Shown here: positions 27,317 to 37,651 of the stretch, piece after piece
Position numbering within the stretch: position 1 is the first letter of the stretch
Layout of the letters: every line of letters starts with the position of its first letter
Source of the DNA: G963664115 sp965216035
GTDB taxonomy: Bacteria > Acidobacteriota > Terriglobia > 20CM-2-55-15
Direction: 5' to 3'
Length of the DNA: 64,000 bases
Assembly: GCA_965216035.1 (NCBI GenBank)
Contig: CBDCFM010000021.1
Coordinates: forward strand, 558,001 to 622,000
The notes under the pieces: generated by a model
The model's input: the letters and a program-made list of their open reading frames with translations, nothing else
Told to the model about the DNA's origin: nothing
The model's database searches: none
Made by a program: the position numbers and the translations under genes

Positions 27317-28102
27317 GGGATCTGCGACTCAATTGCGCAGAAAGGCCACCCACGTGCTGAATGAGTGGAATACGTAATGGAGTATCTGGGGCGGGGAAAG
27401 GCGGAACGGAGCCTAAACCGACGCGGGTACCGGAAGGGGCACGGAAAGCCCCGGCGGTTTGCGATGTTGAACGGCACTATGGGAGTGCGGCGTCCTTGGG
27501 TCGGAAACACGTCAGAGCGATTTGAGAGCCAGGTTCTGCCGTAGTTCCGGAGGAAGTCGAAACAGTTGGGCCAGTTGCTTCCCGATCTCTAGCTTCACGG
27601 GTTAGAGACGGGAGACTTCGAGCAGGCCATGCGCGGGATGCTGGGTCAGGGCGCTCCGTTGTCACGTGCATCGATTCAACGATTGAAATTGACCTGGCAG
27701 TTGGGATACGACGTGTGGGCTCAACAGCATATGTTTGGGCTCGAGGTGGTGCATCAATGGCCCGATCGACTGTAGGTGAAGGCCGGGATTGCGTAAGAAC
27801 GTGCGGCGTAGCCTGTCATCATCGCGGGCCTGTCCGACGACGGCTTTCCAAAAGAGCACTGGACCCATCTGAGGACGACCCACATCTTCGAGTCGCCCTC
27901 CGATAGGGTGCGTCTCGACACCAACGCGGTGGTCCGTCGCTGTAAGCGTGTCGAGAACGCCACAGCGATCATCTGGAAATTACGGTGTGTCGCTGAGAAT
28001 GCCTGACGACAGTTAAAAGGATCCGATCTCTTACAACAGATCTATGAGGGTCAGCACTTCGCTGATGGCATCAGAGTCGTGTCGAAATCGAAGGCCGCCT
28101 AA
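27317..28102 (+). pseudogene. Decayed IS256-family (mutator-type) transposase
   Basis: Translation in one main frame gives recognisable IS256-type blocks broken by stops: LRRKATHVLNE, NRRGYRKGHGKPRRF, GVRRPWV, FRRKSKQLGQLLPDL, ETGDFEQAMRGMLGQGAPLSRASIQRLKLTWQ and VKAGIA. After LSDDGF it jumps, with a frame change, to PKEHWTHLRTTHIFESPSDRVRL and LLQQIYEGQHFADG. At least five in-frame stops occur, and roughly 150 residues of the catalytic domain are missing. Known: intact members are about 400 residues. It is dead and lies just upstream of the broken surface-protein gene. Confidence 0.85.
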
Positions 28103-28124
28103 TGAATTTTACACACCTCTTGTA

Positions 28125-28370
28125 ATGACCTCCATTTCGGGTCTCTCTCCAACCGTCCTATCACCCAGAGTGTTCATACGGACACATCGAAAGGCGCAAT
28201 TATTGCTTTCGGCGATCTTGATCGCCGTTCTTTTACTAGCGTTCAACTACTCTTCGGCTGCCGCCACGTTCGATGATGAACTGCAAGCTCTATGGAAACT
28301 GGATGATGGTTCTGGAGGCACTGCCAATTTAATCTTGATTCTTCTGGAAATGACAATCACGGCACCCTGA
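28125..28370 (+). CDS. Fragment 1: signal peptide and start of LamG domain (frameshifted)
   Basis: The frame from ATG 28125 gives a leader with a strong hydrophobic core ending in SSAAATFDDE, then LQALWKLDDGSGGTA, and is thrown out of frame by the inserted AATTTAAT at 28326-28333. The second LamG copy at 36977 lacks these eight bases and continues as LDSSGNANHGTLNGDF. A GTG at about 28170 is an alternative start. Confidence 0.5.
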   Translation: MTSISGLSPTVLSPRVFIRTHRKAQLLLSAILIAVLLLAFNYSSAAATFDDELQALWKLDDGSGGTANLILILLEMTITAP

Positions 28371-28985
28371 ATGGCGATTTTCTATGGACAACGGAAGGAA
28401 TCGGCGGGTCACTCAACCTGAACGGGGATGGTGATTATGTGACTGTCGGGGTTGGATCCCAATATTCGGATCTTTGTATCAATGGTTGCTCTTTCGGTGG
28501 GTGGATCAAGCCAAACGGACAGCCTGCTGCAAGTCGAACCTATGGCATTATCGGAAGGTACGACTATACCGATGCCGATATGTTTTTCCGGCTCGCTTAT
28601 AACAGGTGGGGAAGACTCTTTGCCTTCATCAGCTATGACGGAACGGTCACCAACCGATGCCGGGCTACTTCAGGATATGATTTTGCATTTGACAGATGGC
28701 AGCATGTCTTTGTTGTATTTGACGGAAGTACTCTAAAACTATACCTCGACGGCGTTGAAGAGGGTTCTGCCGATTGTGGTTTTGTCGGTATCGACGCCGC
28801 CGCTTGGCAGGACCCGGAGTCTACCTTTCTAGGAGCATTCGATTCTTCGGACACACAGGGCGAGATCAACGCGGCTCTGGATGAGATCGCGATGTTCAAC
28901 AGGGGGCTGAGTCCCGCTGAACTGTTGGATATTTACACCAACGGTGTGGATGCTGTCCCCGTAGGTGATCCTCCGATCTTATCCA
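28281..28985 (+). repeat. LamG-coding direct repeat, copy A (705 bp)
   Basis: It is nearly identical over its whole length to copy B at 36977-37672 (696 bp). The nine-base length difference is fully explained by the 8-base insertion in A and one base lost in B. Only a few point differences were seen. Recombination between the copies would delete about 8.7 kb. Confidence 0.9.
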
Positions 28986-30442
28986 ATGGAGTGCCAAGCG
29001 GCAGCCTGCCCGCCGGAACCAGCGTCGTGGTTCTTGGCCTGTCGACGAACGAAGACGCAACTTGCAAATACGGCACCCTCTCCAACATAGATTATGACTC
29101 AATGGCCAATACGTTTGTGGCAACGGGCGGCCTGTCCCATTCCCAGTCGCTAATCGGAATGACCGACGGCTTGCACCGATACCACGTCCGTTGCGAAGAC
29201 GCGGAGTCCAATGCAAACACCCAGGACTATCTGATCAGTTTTGAGATCGGCGACAGTGGTGGCCCCAGTCCGTATGTAAATCAAATAAACGCTGACTTGT
29301 ATGTTGATTTTGAGGCAGGCAACTTCGGAGATCCGATGACTGTGGAATATCTCGGATCTTCGACTCATGGTTCAGGCGCCAGTTGGATTGCGGTGCCAGA
29401 CATTCAATTTACAGTGGGTAGCGAACATAGGCCGCTGGATATCCCGGCGGTTGTTGAAGGCACCGCATATCAGGACTTTGGCGCAAGAGGTCTTCACTTC
29501 AACCACGTGCATCCCACTGAGACCGGCGATGACTCCGCATCGATGAGGTTACCCGCCGATTATGACCACCTGTCACTGGGGCTGTTTGTCAAATCAACCC
29601 TATCTGGGTTTAATTTTTATGACCTGATTGGATTCAGTAATTCCAACGGGCAGGCTACTTGCACGGCAAATTGGGCAGAGTCCAATATCCGGGTGCATTC
29701 AACTCAGCCGTCGACCTTCTATGGCAGCGATATTCCTGTGGCTACGGACACGTGGTATTGGATCACTCTCAAATGGGCGCGCGCGGACCAATGTTCTCTG
29801 GAAGTTTATTCAATCGACGACTGGAGCTTGGTGGGTTCATCCGCCACAAGCACGATCACGGATCAACCCATAGATACCGTCGTTTTCGAGCTGACTTACA
29901 ATGACGAAGCTGTTTCTGACACCTACTATGACAACCTGGTTGTTGATTGGACTAATGCCGACTTCCCGCTGGGAATTTCCGAGCCGCCGCCCTCCATCAG
30001 CATCAGTCCCGTCGGCGGTGATCAGGGTGTGCCGAATCTGAACGTCGATGTGACGGGGCAGTTCACGCACTTCGTCCAGGGACAGACGACAGCCGACGTC
30101 GGGGCGGGAATCACGGTCAATAGCGTGACCGTGTCCGACGCGACGCACGCGACGGCGAACCTGACGATCGACGCCGCGGCGGCGATTGGGGACCGGGACC
30201 TGATCGTCACGACCGGCAGTGAAGTGGTGACGCTGACCAATGGCTTCACGGCGACCGCGGATAGCACGCCCCCCGCCGTCACGGTGTTCGATCCGGCGGA
30301 TGACGCCGTGGATGTGGTGATCGATGCGAACTTTGTGATGACTTCGATGAGCCTGTGGCGGCCGGTGCCGGCAACATCGAGATCCGGGAGACGGTGGGGG
30401 ATGCGCTGTTTGAAAGCATCGACATCACCAGTGGGCAGGTGA
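28439..30442 (+). CDS. Fragment 2: LamG domain, jelly-roll domain and first Ig repeat (frameshifted)
   Basis: This frame encodes most of the first LamG fold (SQYSDLCINGCSFGGWIKPNG, YDFAFDRWQHVFVVFDGSTLKLYLDGVEEG). An FN3-like part follows (PILSNGVPSGSLPAGTSVVVLGLSTNEDATCKYGT). A roughly 230-residue jelly-roll resembles carbohydrate-binding or lyase modules (YVDFEAGNFGDP, YYDNLVVDW). An IPT-like domain ends at TNGFTATADSTPP. The first SwmA-like repeat begins at FDPADDAVDVVIDANFVMT and is lost after a one-base deletion near 30343; the last 30 residues are out of frame. Confidence 0.6.
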   Translation: MTVGVGSQYSDLCINGCSFGGWIKPNGQPAASRTYGIIGRYDYTDADMFFRLAYNRWGRLFAFISYDGTVTNRCRATSGYDFAFDRWQHVFVVFDGSTLKLYLDGVEEGSADCGFVGIDAAAWQDPESTFLGAFDSSDTQGEINAALDEIAMFNRGLSPAELLDIYTNGVDAVPVGDPPILSNGVPSGSLPAGTSVVVLGLSTNEDATCKYGTLSNIDYDSMANTFVATGGLSHSQSLIGMTDGLHRYHVRCEDAESNANTQDYLISFEIGDSGGPSPYVNQINADLYVDFEAGNFGDPMTVEYLGSSTHGSGASWIAVPDIQFTVGSEHRPLDIPAVVEGTAYQDFGARGLHFNHVHPTETGDDSASMRLPADYDHLSLGLFVKSTLSGFNFYDLIGFSNSNGQATCTANWAESNIRVHSTQPSTFYGSDIPVATDTWYWITLKWARADQCSLEVYSIDDWSLVGSSATSTITDQPIDTVVFELTYNDEAVSDTYYDNLVVDWTNADFPLGISEPPPSISISPVGGDQGVPNLNVDVTGQFTHFVQGQTTADVGAGITVNSVTVSDATHATANLTIDAAAAIGDRDLIVTTGSEVVTLTNGFTATADSTPPAVTVFDPADDAVDVVIDANFVMTSMSLWRPVPATSRSGRRWGMRCLKASTSPVGR

Positions 30443-30874
30443 CGGTGATGGGGGACACAGTGACGGTCGATCCGATCGGGACGCTGGGGTACGCGACCGG
30501 GTATTACCTGCTGATGGATGCGGGCGCGATCACCGATCAGGCCAGCACGCCGAACGTGTTTGCCGGCATTGGGGATACGACGGCGTGGACTGTCACAACC
30601 GTTGCGGCCCCATCGCCGCCGACGATTACGGGACTGGACGCCGGCGGATGACGCCGCGGATGTGGGAATCGAAGCGAACTTGGTGATGACGTTCGATGAG
30701 CCGGTGGCAGCCGGTGCTGGAAACATCAAGATCCGGGAAACGGTGGGGGATGCGCTGTTTGAAAGCATCGACATCACCAGTGGACAAGTGACGGTGGTGG
30801 GAGACACGGTCACGGTCGATCCGAACGGGACGCTGGGACGCCGCGGATGTACGGGACGGGGTATTACCTGCTGA
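30355..30874 (+). CDS. Fragments 3-4: Ig repeats in two shifted frames
   Basis: After the break near 30343 the first repeat continues in another frame to TTAWTVTTVAAPSPPTITGLD. A one-base gain near 30640 shifts the next repeat (PADDAADVGIEANLVMTFDEPVAAG) into a third frame. That repeat is broken by an 11-base gain near 30838, which partly copies the nearby ACGCCGCGGATG. No start codon or ribosome site supports independent translation. Confidence 0.4.
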
Positions 30875-33800
30875 TCGATGCGGGAGCGATCACCGACCAG
30901 GATGTGAATCAGGCGGACTTTACCGGCATCGGGGACACGACGACGTGGAACTTCACGGTGACCGCGGATAGCACACCCCCCGCCGTCACGGTGTTCGATC
31001 CGGCGGATGACGCCGTGGATGTGGTGATCGATGCGAACTTTGTGATGACGTTCGATGAGCCGGTGGCGGCCGGCAGCGGAAACGTCGAGATCCGGGAGAC
31101 GGTGGGGGATGCGCTGTTTGAAAGCATCGACATCACCGGCGGGCAGGTGACGGTTTTGGGGAATACGGTGACGGTCGATCCGAACGGGACGCTGGGGTAC
31201 GCGAGGGGGTATTACCTGCTGATGGATGCGGGAGCAATCACGGATCAGGAGGCGAATCCGTCGGACTTTGCCGGCATCGGAGACACGACCGCGTGGAACT
31301 TCGCGACCTTGGCGGACACGACGCCGCCAGGGGTGACGATTGCGGCACCGACGGACGGGGACACGGTCACGGGAACGATTGCGATTGCCGGAACGGCATC
31401 CGATAACGGGGTGCTGTCGCTAGTGGAGGTCCAGGTGGATGGAGCCGCATTCAGCTCGGCCGTGGGGCTGGCCTCCTGGACCTTCAACCTGGACGCGCTC
31501 ACCCTGTCGGAAGGCAACCCCACGATTACGGCCCGGGCCACCGACGGGGGCGGCAACACGGCCACGACCTCGATCGGGATCAACGTGGACAACCCTTTTG
31601 CGGGGGTCACGAGAACCGGCAGCGCGGTGGCCGCTGGTGTGGGGACGGCGATTACGATCACGCACGGTCTCAGCATCGGGGAAAACGACCTGGTGGTGGC
31701 ATTCGTGCACCCCAACGGCAACCAGAGGGTGACCGATGCCAACGGTCCGAGCGCCTTTAGCGAAGAGATCGACGAAGTGGGTGCGGGCACCAACGGTCAC
31801 GCGGTCTACAGCCGGATCGGGAGCACATCCGAGCCGGACACCTATCAGTGGACGATTCCAGCATCGAATCGATGGTCGGTGGCGATTCGGGTGTTCCAGA
31901 ACGTCGATACCTCAGATATCTGGGACGTGGCGCCATCAGCGGCGACCCGGGCCAGTGGCCAGGGAACGACGGCGACCGCACCGTCGATGACGACCGGAAC
32001 GGACGGGGCACTGGGAATCCTTTTCGCGTTCTCGGATACGGCGTCCCAGAACTTCAGCAATCCAACCAATGGCTACGGCGACGAGTTGGAAGGGTCGACC
32101 CAGGCGCAGGCGAGCTATATACGGGCGTGGCCGTTGGCCGGGGCGACGGGACCGGCAAGCGTGACGCTGAGCAGCGATGACTGGATGGTCTATCAGCTAG
32201 CGCTCAGGCCGATTGTGCTGGACACAACGCCGCCGGTCGTCACGTCTTTCGATCCTGTGGATGATGCGGTGAAGGTCGCCATCGATGCGAACCTGGTGGT
32301 GAGGTTTGACGAGAACGTGGCCGCCGGCTCTGGCAACATCGTCATCACCGAAACCAGCGGTGGGGTATTTGAGACCGTCAACGTGACCAGCGGACAGGTC
32401 ACCATCGTCGACGATACCGTCTATCACATTCTCGTCGATGCCGGTGCCTTCACCGACGTGGCCACCAACGACCACCTGGGCATTACCGATGCCACGGCCT
32501 GGAACCTTGCGACCCGCGCCGAGAGCACGCCTCCTGCGGTCACAAGTCTCGATCCGGTGGATGGCGCGGTGGATGTGGCCACCAATGCGAACCTGGTGGT
32601 GAGGTTTGACGAGAACGTGGTCGCCGGCTCTGGCAACATCGTCATCACCGAAACCGGTGGTGGGGTTTTTGAAACCGTCAACGTGACCAGCGGACAGGTC
32701 ACCATCGTCGACGATACCGTCACTATCGATCCGGCCGGAGCCCTGGCCCAATCCACCGACTATCACATCCTCGTGGATGCGGGCGCATTGACCGATCCAG
32801 CCACCAACGACTTCTCCGGCATTACCGACGCCACGGCCTGGGAATTTACGACCCTCCTCGACACGACGCTCCCCGGCGTAGCGATCACATCACCGGCCGA
32901 AGGAGCATCAGTTTTTAGCACGGTTAACGTATCAGGCACGGCATTAGACAACGCACTATGGTTGCTGGAAGTCCAGGTCGATGGCGGGACCTTTAGCCCG
33001 GCCGTGGGACTTGCCGTATGGACATTCGACCTGGACGTTTCCGCCCTGTCCTTTGGCACCCACACGATCACCGCCAGAGCCACCGATGCCGGAGGCAACA
33101 CCGCCACGCATTCCGTTTCGATTATTTTCACCGGGCTAACGACGTACTACGTCGACAACACAATTCCCGCGGCCAGCGATGTCAACGCTGGGACAGATCC
33201 CGCCTTCCCCTGGGAGACAATCGGCAAAGCCGACACCACGTTGGTCGCCGGTGATACGGTCATCGTCGGTCCAGGCGGCACCTACGATGAGCAAGCAGAG
33301 CCGGCCAATAGCGGCACTGCCGACAACGTCGTCACGTACCTCGCAGCGTCGGGAACGCGGCCAAAGTTGCGCAGCTTCAATATGGAGACGAAGAAGTATA
33401 TCGTCGTCAACGGTTTCGAAATCACGAACGACGGTATGCCTCCTCAACCCGGCGATGCGGGCGAGTCCATCCGGATCAACGAGATGACCGGCATTAAAAT
33501 CCTCAATAACTACATCCATGACACCGGAGGGACTGCAATCCACTGCAATCGCTTCGGATCAATCGGATGTTCGGATGTGTTGATCCGGGGAAATATAATC
33601 ACGAACGTAGGGCCGAATTTTCAGGAGACCCCCACCGACGGCCGAAATAACGCCATTACTATTTGGGCCGACGACAGTCTCATCGAAAACAACGATATTT
33701 CTCACACAGAGGATTTTGTAAACATTCATGGATTCCGCAATGTGGTGCGAGGTAATGATTTTCACGATTCCTATATTGAGGAGACCCAGGATGGAATCGC

Positions 33801-34134
33801 ACATATAGACGGCATCCAGTCTTTCTGTGCAGGACCCGCCGGAACGGTGAATTACTTGCTGATTGAGGGCAATACATTCCATGACAGCCCTAGCGGACAC
33901 GCATTTTGCCCAGATCGGTGGCACCAATGGCTGCGCCGGACCGAACACGGTGATTCTGAGGGGAAACACGATCTACAATATTGGATCCTCCAGCTTCATC
34001 GGGGGCGACAGTTCGGAGAGCGAGGCCAGTTATCTGAAGTACTACAACAATACGTCTTTCGAGGGCGCTGTTGCCTCTTCCGGAGGAACCCACGTTACGG
34101 TGTCTCTGACTGGCGGTCCTGGCGGCTCGGCTGA
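30847..34134 (+). CDS. Fragment 5: Ig repeats, fibre-like domain and beta-helix (frameshifted)
   Basis: The 1095-codon frame covers Ig repeats 3-5, two Big_7-like domains (VTIAAPTDGDTVTGTIAIAGTASDN and a copy near 32880), a beta-sandwich of about 200 residues (AITITHGLSIGENDLVVAFVHPNGN to MVYQLALRPI) and the start of a right-handed beta-helix (YYVDNTIPAASDVNAGTDPAFPWETI, then IKILNNYIHDTGGTAIHC, VLIRGNIITNVG, NNDISHTEDFVNIHGF). An extra T in the run at 33904-33907 breaks the helix after DSPSGHAF, and the last 75 codons are out of frame. Known: such helices bind or cleave polysaccharides. Confidence 0.6.
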   Translation: MYGTGYYLLIDAGAITDQDVNQADFTGIGDTTTWNFTVTADSTPPAVTVFDPADDAVDVVIDANFVMTFDEPVAAGSGNVEIRETVGDALFESIDITGGQVTVLGNTVTVDPNGTLGYARGYYLLMDAGAITDQEANPSDFAGIGDTTAWNFATLADTTPPGVTIAAPTDGDTVTGTIAIAGTASDNGVLSLVEVQVDGAAFSSAVGLASWTFNLDALTLSEGNPTITARATDGGGNTATTSIGINVDNPFAGVTRTGSAVAAGVGTAITITHGLSIGENDLVVAFVHPNGNQRVTDANGPSAFSEEIDEVGAGTNGHAVYSRIGSTSEPDTYQWTIPASNRWSVAIRVFQNVDTSDIWDVAPSAATRASGQGTTATAPSMTTGTDGALGILFAFSDTASQNFSNPTNGYGDELEGSTQAQASYIRAWPLAGATGPASVTLSSDDWMVYQLALRPIVLDTTPPVVTSFDPVDDAVKVAIDANLVVRFDENVAAGSGNIVITETSGGVFETVNVTSGQVTIVDDTVYHILVDAGAFTDVATNDHLGITDATAWNLATRAESTPPAVTSLDPVDGAVDVATNANLVVRFDENVVAGSGNIVITETGGGVFETVNVTSGQVTIVDDTVTIDPAGALAQSTDYHILVDAGALTDPATNDFSGITDATAWEFTTLLDTTLPGVAITSPAEGASVFSTVNVSGTALDNALWLLEVQVDGGTFSPAVGLAVWTFDLDVSALSFGTHTITARATDAGGNTATHSVSIIFTGLTTYYVDNTIPAASDVNAGTDPAFPWETIGKADTTLVAGDTVIVGPGGTYDEQAEPANSGTADNVVTYLAASGTRPKLRSFNMETKKYIVVNGFEITNDGMPPQPGDAGESIRINEMTGIKILNNYIHDTGGTAIHCNRFGSIGCSDVLIRGNIITNVGPNFQETPTDGRNNAITIWADDSLIENNDISHTEDFVNIHGFRNVVRGNDFHDSYIEETQDGIAHIDGIQSFCAGPAGTVNYLLIEGNTFHDSPSGHAFCPDRWHQWLRRTEHGDSEGKHDLQYWILQLHRGRQFGERGQLSEVLQQYVFRGRCCLFRRNPRYGVSDWRSWRLG

Positions 34135-37100
34135 TCACGGCTCCGTGTTCAACAACATCTTCTTCGATGCCATCGACGTCAATCCACCCAACCGGGCTTA
34201 CTTCCTCGGTCCTGATCCGGTTGACAGCGGCGCTGATTACAATCTCGGCTTTCTGACAGGCAACACCAGCGCCACCTGGTCGCCCTCGATAAGCGACGAG
34301 GCCAATGCGATTTTGAACCAGGATCCCCTTTTTGCAGACTCCTCCTCCGGCAACTTCACACTACAAAGCGGGTCTCCCGCGATTGACGCCGGTGGAGGAC
34401 TCACGCTTGTTCACGCGACGGATATCGGGAGTGGCACATCTCTGGTTCTCGAAGACGCTCATTTCTTCCAGCCCGGTTGGGGAGGTACTGAAGCAGACGC
34501 GATCGCGGTCGGGACACTTGACAACACGGTTCAGATCACTTCCATCGACTACGACACAGACACGATCACACTTGCCAACACGATAAGCAGAAACGACGGG
34601 GACCCGGTGTGGCTCTTCAAGGATTCGAGAGAGACACCGGTGCTTTTGGGCTGCGCGCCCGACATCGGCGCGCTGGAATCCCCTGCCGACGCAGCGCCAC
34701 GGGTGTGCTCGATCGAACGGCAGACACCGGCGGGAGCGACCACGAACGCGGACAGCGTGACGTTCCGGGTGAAATTCGACGAGACGGTTGTGAACGTGGA
34801 CGCGGCGGATTTCGCGTTGAGCGGCACCTCGGCCGGCGACGGGACCATTGGGGCAGTGGGGGTACAGAGCGGCAGAGTGTATGACGTGCCGGTGTCGGGG
34901 CTCGGCGACAGCAACGGGACGTTGAATCTGGACTTAGCCGGAGTGCAGAACATCGCCGGCGCGCTCGGTAATCCGTTGACGGACCTGACGCCGACCGTGA
35001 CCGAAGAAGAATACACGCTGGACAACGATTCCCCGGTCATCTCTTCGGTCACCTCGATCAACGTTACGGAAACTTCCGCCGACATCCAGTGGTCGACCAA
35101 CGAAGCCGCCGATTCCCAGGTCGAGTACGGTTTGACCACGACTTATGGGACCACAACGCCGCTGGATGCCAGCCTGGGGACTTCGCACTCGGAGAACCTC
35201 AGCGGCCTGTCCCCCAACACGCTCGACCACTACCGCGTGCTCTCCAGAGACGCCCTGGGCAACCTGGCCGTGTCGGCAGACTTTACCGTCTCCACGGACA
35301 TCACGCCGCCCACCGTGGCCATCACATTCCCCTTGGATGGAGCAACGGTTACGGGAACCATTGTCATCTCCGGCACCGCATTCGATAACACGGCGCTGTC
35401 TGTGGTGGACGTCCAGATCGATGGCGGCGCCTTCGACCCGGCCGTGGGACTCGACTCATGGACATTCAGCCTGGATACCACCGCCCTGTCGGAAGGCATC
35501 CACACGGTCACCTCCAGAGCCACCGACACGGGCGGCAACACCACCACCGACTCGATCTCGATCGATGTCAACGACACCAAATCGCCATCGGTCACGGCTC
35601 TCAATCCTTTGGATGGCGCGGTGGACGTGGCCATCGATGCGATCCTGGCGCTGACGTTTGATGAGCCTGTGGCGGCCGGCATTGGGAACATCGAAATCCG
35701 GGAAAGCATCGGCGATGCGTTGTTTGAAACCATCGACGTGACCAGCGGACAGGTCATCATCGTCGACGATACGGTCACCGTCGATCCGGCCGGGACGCTG
35801 GCGCATGCCGCCGGCTACTACCTCCTCGTCGATGCCGGCGCCTTTACCGACCTGGCGACCAACGACTTCCCCGGCATCGGCGATGCCACCGGCTGGAACT
35901 TTGCGACCGTTGTCGACACCACGCAGCCATCGGTCACGGCTCTCAATCCGGCGGATGACGCCGTGGATGTGGCCATCGATACGAACCTGGCACTGACATT
36001 TGATGAGCCGGTGGCAGCCGGTGCCGGGGCCATCGAGATCCGGGAGACGGTGGGGGATGCGCTGTTTGAAAGCATCGACATCACCAGCGGGCAGGTGACG
36101 GTGGTGGGGACCACGGTGACCGTCGATCCTGCCGGGACGCTGGCGCCGCTGACCGGGTATTACGTGTTGATGGATGCGGGCGCGATCACCGATCAGGCCA
36201 GCACGCCGAACGAGTTTGCCGGCATTGCGGATACGACGGCGTGGAGTATCACAATCATTGCGGCCCCATCGCCGCCGACGATAACGGGACTGGCACCGAC
36301 GGATGACGCCGTGGATGTGGCCATCGATGCGACGTTTGTGATGACGTTCGATGAGCCGGTGGCCGCCGGTGCCGGGAACATCGAGATCCGGGAGACGGTG
36401 GGGGATGCGCTGTTTGAAAGCATCGACAGCACCAGTGGACAGGTGACGGTGGTGGGGAACACGGTGACGGTCGATCCGGCCGGGACGCTGACGCCCTTGA
36501 CCGGGTACTACCTGCTGATCGATGCGGGCGCGATCACGGATCAGGAGGCGAATCAGGCGGACTTTGCCGGCATCGGGGACACGACGACGTGGAACTTCAT
36601 GACAGGTGAGGAGACCACGCCGCCGACGATAACGGGCCTGGCACCGGCGGATGACGCCGTGCATGTGGCCATCGATGCGACGTTTGTGATGACGTTCGAT
36701 GAGCCGGTGGCCGCCGGTGCCGGGAACATCGAGATCCGGGAGACGGTGGGGGATGCGCTGTTTGAAAGCATCGACAGCACCAGTGGGCAGGTGACGGTGG
36801 TGGGGACCACGGTGACCGTCGATCCGGCCGGGACGCTGGCGCCGCTGACCGGGTATTACGTGTTGATGGATGCGGGCGCGATCACCGATCAGGCCAACAC
36901 GCCGAACGAGTTTGCCGGCATTGCGGATACGACGGCGTGGAGTATCACAACCGCTTCCACCGGTTTTGGTGATCAGCTGCAAGGTCTATGGAAACTGGAT
37001 GATGGTTCTGGAGGCACTGCCCTTGATTCTTCTGGAAATGCCAATCACGGCACCCTGAATGGCGATTTTCTATGGACAACGGAAGGAATCGGCGGGTCAC

Positions 37101-37651
37101 TCAACCTGGACGGGGATGGTGATTATGTGACTGTCGGGGTTGGATCCCAATATTCGGATCTTTGTATCAATGGTTGCTCTTTCGGCGGGTGGATCAAGCC
37201 AAACGGACAGCCTGCTGCAAGTCGAACCTATGGCATTATCGGAAGGTACGACTATACCGATGCCGATATGTTTTTCCGGCTCGCTTATAACAGGTGGGGA
37301 AGACTCTTTGCCTTCATCAGCTATGACGGAACGATCACCAACCGATGCCGGGCTATTTCAGGATATGATTTTGCATTTGACAGATGGCAGCATGTCTTTG
37401 TTGTATTTGACGGAAGTACTCTAAAACTATACCTCGACGGCGTTGAAGAGGGTTCTGCCGATTGTGGTTTTGTCGGTATCGACGCAGCCGCTTGGCAGGA
37501 CTCGGAGTCTACCTTCCTAGGAGCATTCGATACTTCGGACTTACAGGGCGAGATCAACGCGGCTCTGGATGAGATCGCGATGTTCAACAGGGCGCTGAGT
37601 CCCGCTGAATTGTTGGATATATACACCAATGGTGTGGATGCTGCCCCGTAG
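33863..37651 (+). CDS. Fragment 6: end of beta-helix, Ig repeats, FN3 and second LamG domain
   Basis: The 1262-codon frame resumes the beta-helix at AQIGGTNGCAGPNTVILRGNTIYNIG and includes SPAIDAGGG and PDIGALES near the helix end. It then has a cadherin-like calx domain, an FN3 domain (SSVTSINVTETSADIQWSTNEAADSQVEYG), a Big_7 domain, four SwmA-like repeats and the second LamG domain. It ends at a TAG created by a one-base loss near 37643; copy A reads VDAVPVGDPPILSNG at that place. Homology continues decayed to about 37790. A start within this frame is unlikely to be natural. Confidence 0.6.
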   Translation: MRAIHSMTALADTHFAQIGGTNGCAGPNTVILRGNTIYNIGSSSFIGGDSSESEASYLKYYNNTSFEGAVASSGGTHVTVSLTGGPGGSADHGSVFNNIFFDAIDVNPPNRAYFLGPDPVDSGADYNLGFLTGNTSATWSPSISDEANAILNQDPLFADSSSGNFTLQSGSPAIDAGGGLTLVHATDIGSGTSLVLEDAHFFQPGWGGTEADAIAVGTLDNTVQITSIDYDTDTITLANTISRNDGDPVWLFKDSRETPVLLGCAPDIGALESPADAAPRVCSIERQTPAGATTNADSVTFRVKFDETVVNVDAADFALSGTSAGDGTIGAVGVQSGRVYDVPVSGLGDSNGTLNLDLAGVQNIAGALGNPLTDLTPTVTEEEYTLDNDSPVISSVTSINVTETSADIQWSTNEAADSQVEYGLTTTYGTTTPLDASLGTSHSENLSGLSPNTLDHYRVLSRDALGNLAVSADFTVSTDITPPTVAITFPLDGATVTGTIVISGTAFDNTALSVVDVQIDGGAFDPAVGLDSWTFSLDTTALSEGIHTVTSRATDTGGNTTTDSISIDVNDTKSPSVTALNPLDGAVDVAIDAILALTFDEPVAAGIGNIEIRESIGDALFETIDVTSGQVIIVDDTVTVDPAGTLAHAAGYYLLVDAGAFTDLATNDFPGIGDATGWNFATVVDTTQPSVTALNPADDAVDVAIDTNLALTFDEPVAAGAGAIEIRETVGDALFESIDITSGQVTVVGTTVTVDPAGTLAPLTGYYVLMDAGAITDQASTPNEFAGIADTTAWSITIIAAPSPPTITGLAPTDDAVDVAIDATFVMTFDEPVAAGAGNIEIRETVGDALFESIDSTSGQVTVVGNTVTVDPAGTLTPLTGYYLLIDAGAITDQEANQADFAGIGDTTTWNFMTGEETTPPTITGLAPADDAVHVAIDATFVMTFDEPVAAGAGNIEIRETVGDALFESIDSTSGQVTVVGTTVTVDPAGTLAPLTGYYVLMDAGAITDQANTPNEFAGIADTTAWSITTASTGFGDQLQGLWKLDDGSGGTALDSSGNANHGTLNGDFLWTTEGIGGSLNLDGDGDYVTVGVGSQYSDLCINGCSFGGWIKPNGQPAASRTYGIIGRYDYTDADMFFRLAYNRWGRLFAFISYDGTITNRCRAISGYDFAFDRWQHVFVVFDGSTLKLYLDGVEEGSADCGFVGIDAAAWQDSESTFLGAFDTSDLQGEINAALDEIAMFNRALSPAELLDIYTNGVDAAP

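Larger units (their letters stand above)
30270..36955 (+). repeat. About nine SwmA/Big-type Ig repeats, many near-identical in DNA
   Basis: Each unit is about 110 residues: DPADDAVDVAIDANLVMTFDEPVAAGAGNI, IRETVGDALFESIDITSGQVTV, TVTVDPAGTL, GYYLLMDAGAITD and TTAWNFTT. Units start near 30274, 30625, 30970, 32220, 32521, 35581, 35926, 36285 and 36625. Those at 30.3-31.3 kb and 35.9-36.9 kb share long stretches of identical DNA, which suggests recent duplication or gene conversion. The unit at 32220 has an in-frame 39-base deletion near 32420. Confidence 0.8.

Noticed and set aside
30270..36955. Regular repeats as a CRISPR array
   Set aside because: The units are about 330 bases, coding and degenerate, with no short palindromic repeat and unique spacer pattern.
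35456..36982. 508-codon minus-strand frame with repeated RHRLIERHHKRRIDGH blocks
   Set aside because: It is the complement of the Ig repeats; its repeats mirror the plus-strand units and it has no start signal.
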